This document shows, in pieces, positions 54,384 to 62,817 of a stretch of 64,000 nt of DNA. The stretch is taken from contig CAVTVQ010000006.1 of assembly GCA_963738205.1 (NCBI GenBank), positions 434,001-498,000 on the forward strand. Direction: 5' to 3'. The stretch is from DATFQE01 sp963738205 (lineage in GTDB: Bacteria; Actinomycetota; Thermoleophilia; Gaiellales; Gaiellaceae). The notes below the pieces were generated by a model. The model ran no database searches, was not told the origin of the DNA, and saw nothing but the letters and a program-made list of their open reading frames with translations. Each line of letters starts with the position of its first letter. Position 1 is the first letter of the stretch. The translations under genes were made by a program, and so were the position numbers.

Positions 54384-56043
54384 CGCACAGCTGCTGCTGC
54401 GGCCCGGCAGCGACAGGCGTGCCGGCCCGCTCCGCCGAGCGCGTCCGCGCAGCACCGACGAAGTCGCGGAAGAGCGGCGCCGGCCGCGTCGGCCGCGACT
54501 TGAACTCGGGGTGGAACTGGCTGGCCACGAACCACGGATGGTCGGGCAGCTCGACGATCTCCACGAGGCGTCCCTCCTGGAAGGTCCCCGACACGACCAG
54601 ACCCGCCTCGACGAGGCGAGGGCGGTAGTGGTTGTTGACCTCGTAGCGGTGGCGGTGCCGTTCGTGGATGACCGCTTCGCCGTACGCGTCGCGTGCCCGC
54701 GTGTCCTCTGCGACCTCGACCGCCTGGGCACCGAGTCGCATCGTGCCGCCGAGGTCCTCGATCTCCTTCTGCTCGGGGAGCAGGTCGATCACCGGGTACG
54801 GCGTCTCGGGATCCATCTCGGTGGAGTTGGCGCCGTCGAGCCCGACGACGTGGCGCGCGAACTCCGACACGGCCACGTGCATGCCGAGGCAGATGCCCAG
54901 GTACGGGATCCCGCGTTCGCGTGCGACGCGGGCAGCGAGGATCTTCCCCTCCCAGCCCCGTGAGCCGAAGCCGCCGGGGACGAGCACGCCGTCGACCCGC
55001 TCCAGCTCGGCGCGGGCTTCCTCGAGCGACATGCCCTCCGCATCGATCCAGCGCACGTTGACGCGGACGCCGTGGTGCAGGCCCGCATGCTTGAGCGCCT
55101 CGTGGACGGAGAGGTAGGCGTCCTTGAGCTTTACGTACTTGCCGACGAGGGCGATCTCGACCTCGCCCTCGAGCCGGCCGATCCGGTCGATGAGGTCCGC
55201 CCACTCGCCGAGCTCCGCCTTTGCGCTCCCCAGGCCGAGCTTGTCGACGACGAGCTCGTCCAGGCCGTCCTGCTGCAGGACGCTCGGCACGAGGTAGACA
55301 TCGGGCACGTCCGGCGAGGCGGCCACGGCGCCGGGATCGACGTCGGCGAACAGCGCGATCTTGTCGCGGATGTCCGGCGACAGCTCCTCGCGCGAGCGGG
55401 CGACGACGACGTCGGGGTGGATGCCGATGCGGCGCAGCTCGTTGACCGAGTGCTGCGTGGGCTTCGTCTTCAGCTCGCCGGCGGCCTCGATGTAGGGCAC
55501 GAGCGTGACGTGCAGGTAGAGCACGTTCTCCGCGCCGGCTTCGCGGCGGAACTGGCGGATCGCCTCCAGGAACGGCAGCGACTCGATGTCGCCGACGGTG
55601 CCGCCGATCTCGCTGATCACGACGTCGACGGGCGACGCCTCGGCCGCGCGGCGGATGCGATCCTTGATCTCGTTGGTGATGTGCGGGATCACCTGCACCG
55701 TGGCGCCGAGGTACTCGCCCTTCCGCTCCTTGCGCAGGACGGCGTTCCAGATCGCGCCGGCGGTGTGGCTGGCGTTCCGCGAGAGGTTCTCGTCGATGAA
55801 GCGCTCGTAGTGGCCGATGTCGAGATCCGTCTCGGCGCCGTCCTCGGTCACGAACACCTCGCCGTGCTGGAACGGGCTCATCGTGCCGGGGTCGATGTTC
55901 AGATAGGGATCGAACTTCTGCGCCTGGACCCGGAGGCCGCGGGCCTTCAAGAGCCGGCCAAGGGACGCTGCGACGATGCCCTTGCCGAGCGCGGAGACGA
56001 CGCCGCCGGTGACGAAGATGTACTTGGTCGGCACGGCGCTCAC
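54130..56043 (-). CDS. pyrG: CTP synthase with an unusual C-terminal extension
   Basis: Makes CTP from UTP, ATP and glutamine. The synthetase domain begins KYIFVTGGVVSALGKGIVAA; the glutaminase domain has GIPYLGICLGMHVAVSEFAR with the nucleophile Cys and QFHPEFKSRPTRPAPLFRDF with His-Glu. A normal chain would end near SAERAG (~ residue 548). Here the frame continues ~85 residues of Arg/Ser/Pro-rich sequence, antisense to the PAS gene. The stop may have been lost by mutation or sequence error; a TAG at the expected place (near 54382) exists in another frame. Confidence 0.93.
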   Translation of the reverse strand: MSAVPTKYIFVTGGVVSALGKGIVAASLGRLLKARGLRVQAQKFDPYLNIDPGTMSPFQHGEVFVTEDGAETDLDIGHYERFIDENLSRNASHTAGAIWNAVLRKERKGEYLGATVQVIPHITNEIKDRIRRAAEASPVDVVISEIGGTVGDIESLPFLEAIRQFRREAGAENVLYLHVTLVPYIEAAGELKTKPTQHSVNELRRIGIHPDVVVARSREELSPDIRDKIALFADVDPGAVAASPDVPDVYLVPSVLQQDGLDELVVDKLGLGSAKAELGEWADLIDRIGRLEGEVEIALVGKYVKLKDAYLSVHEALKHAGLHHGVRVNVRWIDAEGMSLEEARAELERVDGVLVPGGFGSRGWEGKILAARVARERGIPYLGICLGMHVAVSEFARHVVGLDGANSTEMDPETPYPVIDLLPEQKEIEDLGGTMRLGAQAVEVAEDTRARDAYGEAVIHERHRHRYEVNNHYRPRLVEAGLVVSGTFQEGRLVEIVELPDHPWFVASQFHPEFKSRPTRPAPLFRDFVGAARTRSAERAGTPVAAGPQQQLCASRRRAARRWRRTPSSRPASSRVPGTWRRSLGRPLRATPRHRSCAGSQSSRRSPPSLPGRSRRPSSAGPGAPPACSRATSTRPG

Positions 56044-57251
56044 GGCTGTCGCCCCAGCCCGTCGAGCTCGCGCAGCCCGGGCGTCCGCTCGATCACGCGA
56101 CCGAGAGAGGTGCGTTCGCCGATGAGGGTCAGGCCTGCCAGCGCTCCGATCGCGATCCAGCGGCCCCTGTCCGTGAGACGGCTCACGGACTTCAAGGCTA
56201 GCATCGCGCCCAGCGCATTCGAGCCCCCGTCTCCCAACATCGCCATCTCACGGAGATCGTAGGAGAGCAGCAGGACGGCGGCTCCCCTGGGCGCGCGCAG
56301 CGGGATCGAGGCCGCGAGGTAGGCCTTGAGCGCCCTGCCCGGTCGGGTGTCGAGCTGGTTCAGCGCGTTGGCAGCCAGCCCGACGAGCAGGGCGCCCGAG
56401 ACCTTGCGGGTCGCGAGCAGCCCGACGAGCGGGATGCCGACGAGCTTGAGCACGCCGGTCGTGCGGCCGCTGCGCAGGTGGGCTGCGAAGCCGCGCTCGG
56501 GTCCGCTCCAGAGGTCGTCCGCGAGCCCGATGGCCGCGACGGCGGCCACCGCCGGATCTCGCCGCAGGCCGATCGCCCAGCCGACGAGCGGGAGCCGCAG
56601 GCCGCGGTGGTTGACCTTCAGCGGCCCACAGGCGAGCAGGAGATCGACCAGCTGACGGCCTCGATGGGCAAAGCCTGCGGCATCGCGCTCGGTCGCGCGG
56701 TGGCGCAGCGGCAGCTCCGGCTCGTCGACGCGTAGGCCGGCGCGGCAGGCGTCGATCGTGCTGCGGACTTCGCAGCCGAAGCCGGCGGCAAGCGGGAACA
56801 CCGCGTTGCGCGCCTCGGGCGACACGGCGCGTTGTCCGGAGAGCGGCTCGCGCGTCTCCAGCCCGGCGAGCGCACGGATCAGCAGCCGAGCTACGCCTTT
56901 GGCGAGGCCGAAGCCGCCACCCTGGCGCTCCGTGAACGCGGCCACGACGAGATCGCCGTCGACGTCCACGAGCGGGCGCAGGTCCCCGAGCAGGTCGCCG
57001 TCGCACAGCAGCAGCGCGCCCGGCGGCGCTTCGCGCTCGGCGAGCGTGAGCGCCTGGCCTTTCCCGCGATGGGGCAGACGCAGGACGCTCGCTCCCGCCG
57101 CCTCGGCCTCGGCCGCCGTTGCGTCGCGCGAGCCGTCGTCCGCCACGATCACGACAGCGCCGGGAAAGCTCTCGCGGAGCGCAGCGACCGCCGCGCCGAT
57201 CCGCCCCGCCTCGTCGCGCGCCGCGACAAGGACAGCTGCGGGCTCAGCCAC
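56040..57251 (-). CDS. Fusion of GT2 glycosyltransferase-like and MraY/WecA-like membrane domains
   Basis: A 403-residue protein. Residues ~1-220 are a GT-A fold (AAVLVAARDEAGRIGAAVAA, VVIVADDGSRDATAAEAEAA, LLLCDGDLLGDL). Residues ~235-400 are hydrophobic with GLADDLWSGPERGFAAHLRS and AMLGDGGSNALGAMLAL, like the Asp-containing cytosolic loops of polyprenyl-phosphate sugar-phosphate transferases. The membrane part is shorter than full MraY. The GTG at 57251 overlaps the mctB end by 8 nt. It probably handles a lipid-linked sugar; exact role unknown. Confidence 0.78.
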   Translation of the reverse strand: MAEPAAVLVAARDEAGRIGAAVAALRESFPGAVVIVADDGSRDATAAEAEAAGASVLRLPHRGKGQALTLAEREAPPGALLLCDGDLLGDLRPLVDVDGDLVVAAFTERQGGGFGLAKGVARLLIRALAGLETREPLSGQRAVSPEARNAVFPLAAGFGCEVRSTIDACRAGLRVDEPELPLRHRATERDAAGFAHRGRQLVDLLLACGPLKVNHRGLRLPLVGWAIGLRRDPAVAAVAAIGLADDLWSGPERGFAAHLRSGRTTGVLKLVGIPLVGLLATRKVSGALLVGLAANALNQLDTRPGRALKAYLAASIPLRAPRGAAVLLLSYDLREMAMLGDGGSNALGAMLALKSVSRLTDRGRWIAIGALAGLTLIGERTSLGRVIERTPGLRELDGLGRQP

Positions 57252-58146
57252 CTGTCGAGGTCGTGGTGGGCTGAACCGGCTCGATCTCGCGCGGCAGGAG
57301 CCGGTCGGCGCTCTGCTTGAGCCCGTAGCTGCCGGGTTGGGCACCGCCCAACACCAGGGCCGCGGCGAGCCTGCCGACCTTCGTGTCGATCGCGTCGACG
57401 GTGGCCAGGCCCTGCCGGCGGTAGAACGGCACACCCGAGGGCCGGGTGTCGACCGCCTCGGCGGCGACCACGGGGATCCCGCTCGAGGCGAGCCGCTTGT
57501 AGAAGCCTGCCAGCAGCGCCGCGGTCTCGCCCTGCTGCGGCTCGACGGTGCGGCCGATCACGACCGCGTCGGGCGGACGCCTGGCCGAGCCCTCCTCGTT
57601 CAGCACCAGCTGCGGCGAGAGCGCATCCCAGAGCGGCGTCTCTCCCTCGCCGAGCAGCTCGTCGGCGAGCGCAGACCCCAGCTCGTCGTAGTGACCGACG
57701 CCCTGGTAGCGCGCCAGCTCGGGCCGCCCGGCGAGCGCCTGCGAGATCGCGTCCGGGTCGATGGGAACCTTCAGAGCCCGCAGGTAGCGCGACTTGCTGG
57801 CGCCGGCGTCCGCGAGCAGGGTGTCGACGCTCGCGGGGATGCTGCCACCGGCGGGCCCGACGTACACACGCGCCACGCGCATGCCGTCGAGCCGACCGTT
57901 GACGAGCGCGGGATAGGCGCGGTCGACGATCTCCTCCGCGGCGCGCTGCTCACGCTCGCCGGCGGCGTCCGCCGCCTTCGCGGACTCGAGCTGCCCCTCG
58001 AGGTCGCTGATGCGCGCCTCGTACGAGTCGCGCTCCACCGTGTCCACCCGGCCGGTTTCCGAGATGCCGACGCCCAGCAGGATCCCGATCACGAGCGCGA
58101 GGAAGACGGCCGCCAGCGAGACGACGTGGTAGCGGAGGTCGAACAC
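57244..58146 (-). CDS. MctB/SteB-like envelope protein (DUF3186)
   Basis: A 300-residue protein with one N-terminal membrane segment (YHVVSLAAVFLALVIGILLG, about 6-25), a coiled coil (~38-75) and an extracytoplasmic alpha/beta domain. Homologues are called copper transporter MctB in mycobacteria and SteB in corynebacteria, where it works with SteA in cell separation. It follows steA directly, supporting the SteB-like role. No metal-binding motif is obvious in it. Confidence 0.87.
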   Translation of the reverse strand: MFDLRYHVVSLAAVFLALVIGILLGVGISETGRVDTVERDSYEARISDLEGQLESAKAADAAGEREQRAAEEIVDRAYPALVNGRLDGMRVARVYVGPAGGSIPASVDTLLADAGASKSRYLRALKVPIDPDAISQALAGRPELARYQGVGHYDELGSALADELLGEGETPLWDALSPQLVLNEEGSARRPPDAVVIGRTVEPQQGETAALLAGFYKRLASSGIPVVAAEAVDTRPSGVPFYRRQGLATVDAIDTKVGRLAAALVLGGAQPGSYGLKQSADRLLPREIEPVQPTTTSTGG

Positions 58147-58152
58147 GACCGC

Positions 58153-59286
58153 CTAGCCTAGGCCGAACAGGTCTCGCAGGCGGATGGCGACCAGCTCGAA
58201 CACGTTCTGGAGCGCGGGCGAGACGACCACCGCGACCGCGAGCGCGGCGAGCGCGGCGAGCGCAAAGATGAGGAACGGAAACAGACCGACCTGCCGCGAC
58301 ACGAGCCGCGAGACGCCCTTGGCGTCGACGAGGATCTCCCCCACCTTCAGCCGCGTCAGGAACGTCGACGACATCCCCGAGCGGTCGCGCTCGAGGAACT
58401 CGATCAGGTTGAGGTGGGTGCCGACCGCGACGATCAGCTCGGCGCCGCGCTCGTACGCGAGCAGCAGCGCAACGTCCTCGGACATGCCCGGCGCGGGCAC
58501 GACCCCGTAGGCGAGGCCGAGCTCGTCGAGCCGAGCCGCACCGGGCGCGGGGCCGGTCGGGTAGGCGTGCACGAGCAGCTCGGCGCCGCTCTTCAGCGCC
58601 TTCTCGCCCACCGAATCCATGTCCCCGACGATCACGTCCGGCTTGTAGCCGGCCTCGATCAGCGCGTCGGCGCCGCCGTCGACGCCGATCAGCACCGGGC
58701 GGAAGTCACGGACGTACGGACGCACGATCCGCAGGTCGCGCTTGTGGCCGGGGCCCCGGACGACGACAAGGGCGTGCCGGTCGCGGAAGCGCGTCTTGAG
58801 CGCCGGGAAGTCGATTCCCTCCGAGAGGAGACGGCCTTCCTCGCGCAAGTAGCGCATGGTGTTGTCCGCGAACGCCTCCAGCGCCTCCGTCACACGCCCG
58901 CGCTGCTCCGAGAGTGTCTCGGCGAGCTCGTCCGCGTCGAGGATCCGGCCGGCGGCGACGCGCGTGCCGTTGCGGTAGAGGTTCGAGCCGCGAACGGTCA
59001 GGAGCTCCCCGTCGTCGACGCTGTCGAACAGCTCGGCGCCCGGCGCGTCGATCAGGCACACGCCGCCGCGCACGAGCAGCAGCGGGCCCGGGTTGGGGAA
59101 GCGGCCCGTCTGCGAGGCGGCGACGTTCACCACCACGCGCACGCCGGACTCGAGCAGCTCCTCGGCCGACACGCGGTCGAGGTCGGTGTGGTCGATGATC
59201 GCGATGTCGCCCGATGCGAGGCGCTGCGTCAGGCGCTTCGTGCGCCGGTCGAGGCGAGCCGGCCCCGTGTACTCCACGAACCTCAT
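58153..59286 (-). CDS. steA: Cytokinetic ring protein SteA-like
   Basis: A 377-residue protein with an N-terminal actinobacterial domain (GDIAIIDHTDLDRVSAEELL), a thiamine-pyrophosphokinase-like core (VLIGVDGGADALIEAGYKPD followed by VIVGDMDSVGEKAL) and one C-terminal membrane segment (FPFLIFALAALAALAVAVVV). In Corynebacterium SteA and SteB act in septum cleavage. The recN-steA-mctB-pyrG order is conserved across Actinobacteria. It overlaps recN by 4 nt. Confidence 0.9.
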   Translation of the reverse strand: MRFVEYTGPARLDRRTKRLTQRLASGDIAIIDHTDLDRVSAEELLESGVRVVVNVAASQTGRFPNPGPLLLVRGGVCLIDAPGAELFDSVDDGELLTVRGSNLYRNGTRVAAGRILDADELAETLSEQRGRVTEALEAFADNTMRYLREEGRLLSEGIDFPALKTRFRDRHALVVVRGPGHKRDLRIVRPYVRDFRPVLIGVDGGADALIEAGYKPDVIVGDMDSVGEKALKSGAELLVHAYPTGPAPGAARLDELGLAYGVVPAPGMSEDVALLLAYERGAELIVAVGTHLNLIEFLERDRSGMSSTFLTRLKVGEILVDAKGVSRLVSRQVGLFPFLIFALAALAALAVAVVVSPALQNVFELVAIRLRDLFGLG

Positions 59287-60905
59287 CGCACGGTGGAGAG
59301 GAACTCCTTGCCGCCGAGCATGCGTTCGAGCTCCTCGCGGCGCTCGTCGCTGGAGAGCTCCTGGATGCGGGTGACGGTCGGGTCTCCGGGCACCTTCTCG
59401 ACGCGGAAGTGCCGGTCAGCGAGGCTGGCGATCTGCGGCAGGTGCGTGATCGTGACCACCTGGGCGCGCTCCGCGAGGCGGCGCAGCGTCTCGCCGACGG
59501 CGTGCGCGGTCTGGCCGCCGATGCCGGCGTCGATCTCGTCGAAGACCATCGTCGGCCCGCCCGCGACGGCTGCGATCGCCAGCGCGATCCGCGACAGTTC
59601 GCCGCCCGAGGCGGTCTCGTGCAGCGCCGCGGGTGGCAGGCCCGGATTGGGCCGGATCAGGAACGCGACCTCGTCGGCGCCGGTGGGGCCGGGCTCGCGC
59701 CGGCCGAGGTCGACGGCGAACTCCTCGCCGACGCCCATGCCGCGGAGCTCTTCCGAGACCGCCTCGGCGAAGCGGTCGACGGCCAGGCGCCTCGCCTCGT
59801 GGAGGGCGTCGTGGAGACCCGCGACCTCGTCCTCGGCGCGCTTCAGCACGGCCGTCGCTGCAGACGCCGGATCCTCGCCGGCGTCGAGCCGTAACAGCTC
59901 CTCGCGTGCCTCGGCCGCGCGCGCCAGCAACTCCTCGTAGGTCGCGCAACCGAATCGCCGCTTCGCCTCGGCGATCCGGTCGAGGTCGGCCTCGACGTGC
60001 TCGAGCCGGCCGGGCTCCGCCTCCAGCGTCGTCAGGAACCCGCGCAGCTCGAGTGCCGTCTCGCGGAGGCGCAGCCCTGCGTCGCGGAGCTCCTCGCCGG
60101 CACGGGCGAGCTCGGGTGCGAGGCCCTCGAGCGGTCCGACCGCGTGCTCCGCGCGGGCGACGAGGCCGGCGGCTCCTTCCCCCTCGTCCGGGGCGAGCGC
60201 CTCGGCGGCTGCGGACGCCCCCTCGGCGAGCTCGGTGACGTGGCGAAGGCGCTCGCGTTCCGCGCGCCGTTCGTCCTCCAGGCCCGGCTCGAGGCCCTCG
60301 GTGTCGGCGGCGAGCGCCCGCAGCTCTTCGACCCGTGCGGCGGTGTCGGCCGCGCCGGCCGCCGCGTCGGCGTGGGCGCGCCGGGCAGCGCCGAGCTCGC
60401 GCCACGCACGACGCGCGTCCCGGCGGCGCCCGCGTTGGTCGTCGCCGAGGAAGCCGTCGATCACGTCGAGGCGGTACGAGGCGCGCGCCAGTCGGCGCTG
60501 CTCGAACTGGCCCGACATCGCGACCAGCAGCTCACCTGCCGCGGCCAGGTCTTCGCGGGCGGCGCTGCGGCCCCACGCATAGGCGCGTGTGCGCCCGTCG
60601 GCGAAGATCCGGCGGGCGAGCACCAGGCCGTCCTCGTCTTCTGGGCGCAGCTCCGACAGCGCCTCCAGCGCCTCGTCCTCGAGGAAGCCGTCGGGGAGAT
60701 CGAGCTCGGCCTCGACGTAGGCCTCCTGACCGGCGGCGCCGATCGCCGCCGCGTCGCCCTTGGCGCCGAGCAGGAGGCCGACTGCCTGCGCGAGGATCGT
60801 CTTGCCGGCGCCGGTCTCGCCGGTGATCGCGTTCAGGCCGGGCGAGAGCTCGAGCTCGGCGTCGCGGATCAGGACGAGGTTCTCGATGCGGAGTCTGCGC
60901 AGCAC
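59283..60905 (-). CDS. recN: DNA repair protein RecN
   Basis: SMC-like ATPase acting in double-strand-break repair. Walker A GETGAGKTILAQAVGLLLGA is at residues 29-48. Long coiled coils span ~160-370. The C-terminal ABC half has TASGGELSRIALAIAAVAGG and TMVFDEIDAGIGGQTA (Walker B). At 540 residues it is full length. No LexA-type box was seen upstream, unlike imuB and dnaE2; a 9 bp hairpin lies 16 bp before its start. Confidence 0.95.
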   Translation of the reverse strand: MLRRLRIENLVLIRDAELELSPGLNAITGETGAGKTILAQAVGLLLGAKGDAAAIGAAGQEAYVEAELDLPDGFLEDEALEALSELRPEDEDGLVLARRIFADGRTRAYAWGRSAAREDLAAAGELLVAMSGQFEQRRLARASYRLDVIDGFLGDDQRGRRRDARRAWRELGAARRAHADAAAGAADTAARVEELRALAADTEGLEPGLEDERRAERERLRHVTELAEGASAAAEALAPDEGEGAAGLVARAEHAVGPLEGLAPELARAGEELRDAGLRLRETALELRGFLTTLEAEPGRLEHVEADLDRIAEAKRRFGCATYEELLARAAEAREELLRLDAGEDPASAATAVLKRAEDEVAGLHDALHEARRLAVDRFAEAVSEELRGMGVGEEFAVDLGRREPGPTGADEVAFLIRPNPGLPPAALHETASGGELSRIALAIAAVAGGPTMVFDEIDAGIGGQTAHAVGETLRRLAERAQVVTITHLPQIASLADRHFRVEKVPGDPTVTRIQELSSDERREELERMLGGKEFLSTVR

Positions 60906-60920
60906 CCGGGAGATGCTAGT

Positions 60921-60945
60921 GCCGTGGTGCGCCGTTCACCACGGC
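60921..60945. terminator. Hairpin between nadK/element C and recN
   Basis: GCCGTGGTG (60921-60929) pairs perfectly with CACCACGGC (60937-60945) around cgccgtt. It lies 10 bp from element C and 16 bp upstream of the recN start on the minus strand. It could end nadK transcripts or sit in the recN leader. Confidence 0.5.
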
Positions 60946-60955
60946 CGGAGCGGGC

Positions 60956-61126
60956 AGGAGGGTTTGGTGGAACGTCGCTCGTCGCCGGGGTGCGATGCTC
61001 GTTTCGAGGCAAGGACGCAGGGAGTGTTCGTGCGCGAAGCTAGGACGCGTAGCGTGCGACTGAGGACGCGGCCTCGGGGCGAGCGGCGCGGCCCGGCGGC
61101 ACAGCGCCGTTTCGCCAAGCCCTCCT
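60956..61126 (+). repeat. Dispersed palindromic-ended element, copy C
   Basis: 171 bp, same orientation as copy A. Ends: left AGGAGGGTTTGGTGGAACG, right (reversed) AGGAGGGCTTGGCGAAACG. The core is at 61005-61031. It has extra bases in the centre (GGACGCGTAGCGTG near 61047) relative to A and B. The right end supplies the first two bases (read on plus) of the nadK stop CTA at 61125-61127, exactly as copy B does for ald. Confidence 0.9.
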
Positions 61127-61934
61127 ATGTGGTGAAGGTCTCGCGGTAGCGGCGGAAGAACGTGCGCTCGGGCAGCGACGCGAGCAGGCTCCGCTCCTCG
61201 GCGATGCGGATCGTCACCGCGTCGCCCTGGTGGAGCTCGGCGAACGGCAGCCCGTCGGCGAGCGTCGTCACGACGACGTTCGGGGTGCGGTTCTCGACGA
61301 CGACGTCCTTGCCTCGGGGAACCACGAGCGGGCGGGCGTGCAGCGAGTGCGGCGCGATGAACGTGATCGCCAGCGCCTCGAGCCCCCAGACGAGCACGGG
61401 GCCGCCGTTCGAGAGGTTGTAGGCGGTGGATCCCGACGGCGTGGCGCAGATGACGCCGTCGCAGGGCTGCTCGCCGAGGTCCTCGCCGCCGACGGACCAC
61501 GCCAGGTGCACCATGCGGCCGAGGGTGGAGCTCGCGGCGACGACGTCGTTGACGGCCCGGGCGCGGGTTGCGCCCGCGGCGGCTTCCAGCGTCGGCAGGT
61601 CGAGAACCCCGTACTCGCCGCGGAAGAGGCGCCGCATGCCGTCTCCGATGTGGTCGCGTGGGATGGACGTGAGGAAGCCGACGGTGCCGAAGTTGACCCC
61701 GGCGACGGGGATGCCGGTGCCGAGGTAGCGGCGGAGTGTCCGGAGCATCGTGCCGTCGCCGCCGAGGACGAGCGCGAGGTCGGTGTCGAGGAGGGGCTCG
61801 CCGTCGGCGGTCTCGACGAGCTCGACCCCCTCCAGCTGGGCGATCTCGCGGACGCGCGGGACGGCGTCGGCGACCGTGTCGCGGCGGCCGTGCAGGACGA
61901 GCGCGGCCCGCCGCACCGGCTTAGCCGACGGCAC
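61125..61934 (-). CDS. nadK: NAD kinase
   Basis: Phosphorylates NAD to NADP. The diacylglycerol-kinase-like motif LALVLGGDGTMLRTLRRYLG is at about residues 52-71; VNFGTVGFLTSIP, ARAVNDVVAAS (ND where NE is usual) and CATPSGSTAYNLSNGGP follow. The GTG at 61934 gives 269 residues and overlaps the tlyA end by 14 nt; GTG at 61916 and TTG at 61964 are alternatives. The tlyA-nadK-recN order is typical of Actinobacteria. The stop codon is shared with element C. Confidence 0.94.
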   Translation of the reverse strand: MPSAKPVRRAALVLHGRRDTVADAVPRVREIAQLEGVELVETADGEPLLDTDLALVLGGDGTMLRTLRRYLGTGIPVAGVNFGTVGFLTSIPRDHIGDGMRRLFRGEYGVLDLPTLEAAAGATRARAVNDVVAASSTLGRMVHLAWSVGGEDLGEQPCDGVICATPSGSTAYNLSNGGPVLVWGLEALAITFIAPHSLHARPLVVPRGKDVVVENRTPNVVVTTLADGLPFAELHQGDAVTIRIAEERSLLASLPERTFFRRYRETFTT

Positions 61935-62682
61935 GCTCGATCCAGCTGTCGATGTCGTCTGCAAGCGTCGGCTCGTCCCGGTTTGCGAGGTGGAGGAAGA
62001 ACTCCCGGTTTCCCTTGGGCCCGGGCAGGCCCGAGTCTACGACCCCGATCGTCTCCGCCCGCCACTCGAGCGCCGCCTCGGCCGTGGCGCGGAGAACCCT
62101 GGCGTGCACTGCGGGGTCGCGGACGACGCCCTTCGGCGCATCGGCGCGGCCGGCCTCGAACTGCGGCTTGACGAGGACGACCGCCTCCCAGCCGGGCCGC
62201 GCGAGCGCAAGCACCGGCGGGAGCGCCTTGCGGATACTGATGAACGAGACGTCGGCCACGACGAGGTCGGGCGCGTACGGCAAGCTCGCGAGCTCACGGG
62301 CGTTCGTCCGCTCGAGCACGGTGACGCGCGGGTCGTCGCGGATCCGCGGATGGAGCTGCCCGTAGCCGACGTCGAGTGCGATCACACGGGCCGCGCCCCG
62401 CTGCAGGAGGACGTCGGTGAAGCCGCCGGTGGAGGCGCCGACGTCGAGCGCGTCGCGCCCTGCCGGGTCGACCTCGAGCGCGTCGAGGGCGTGCGCGAGC
62501 TTCTCGCCGCCGCGCGAGACGTACGGCGGCGGCCGCTCGACCTCGAGCGGCGCGTCGTCCGGGACCTGCTCACCGGCCTTGCTGTGCCCAGGGACGAGCC
62601 CCGCCAGCACGAGCGCCTGCGCCTGCGCGCGGCTCTCCGCGAGCCCGCGCTCGACGAGGAGGACGTCGAGCCGCTTCTTCAC
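61921..62682 (-). CDS. tlyA: TlyA-family rRNA 2'-O-methyltransferase / hemolysin homologue
   Basis: S4 domain followed by an FtsJ-like methyltransferase. The S4 part is KKRLDVLLVERGLAESRAQA (residues 2-21); SAM-binding is in ALDVGASTGGFTDVLLQRGA, and the catalytic Lys-Asp-Lys-Glu set includes VVADVSFISIRK and LVKPQFEAGR. In mycobacteria TlyA methylates 16S and 23S rRNA. The GTG at 62682 begins the S4 domain; ATG at 62706 adds eight residues. Confidence 0.93.
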   Translation of the reverse strand: MKKRLDVLLVERGLAESRAQAQALVLAGLVPGHSKAGEQVPDDAPLEVERPPPYVSRGGEKLAHALDALEVDPAGRDALDVGASTGGFTDVLLQRGAARVIALDVGYGQLHPRIRDDPRVTVLERTNARELASLPYAPDLVVADVSFISIRKALPPVLALARPGWEAVVLVKPQFEAGRADAPKGVVRDPAVHARVLRATAEAALEWRAETIGVVDSGLPGPKGNREFFLHLANRDEPTLADDIDSWIERAVG

Positions 62683-62770
62683 GCGCCGGAGGCTAGCGGT
62701 CGGCATCCGGCACACATTCGGCACGAAGACGGCACGGACACGTCACCGCTTTGCGGTTAGCGTGCTCGTA

Positions 62771-62789
62771 GGGGCACCCGGGGTGCCCC
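62771..62789. repeat. Perfect inverted repeat in the tlyA-acetyltransferase divergent gap
   Basis: GGGGCACCC (62771-62779) and GGGTGCCCC (62781-62789) flank one base. The gap separates two divergent starts, so this is not a terminator for either gene; an operator or an RNA leader hairpin for the acetyltransferase is more likely. CGGCAC also occurs three times between 62711 and 62735. Confidence 0.45.
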
Positions 62790-62817
62790 TGGGGGCGCGT
62801 TGGCTTAGATTCGCGGC

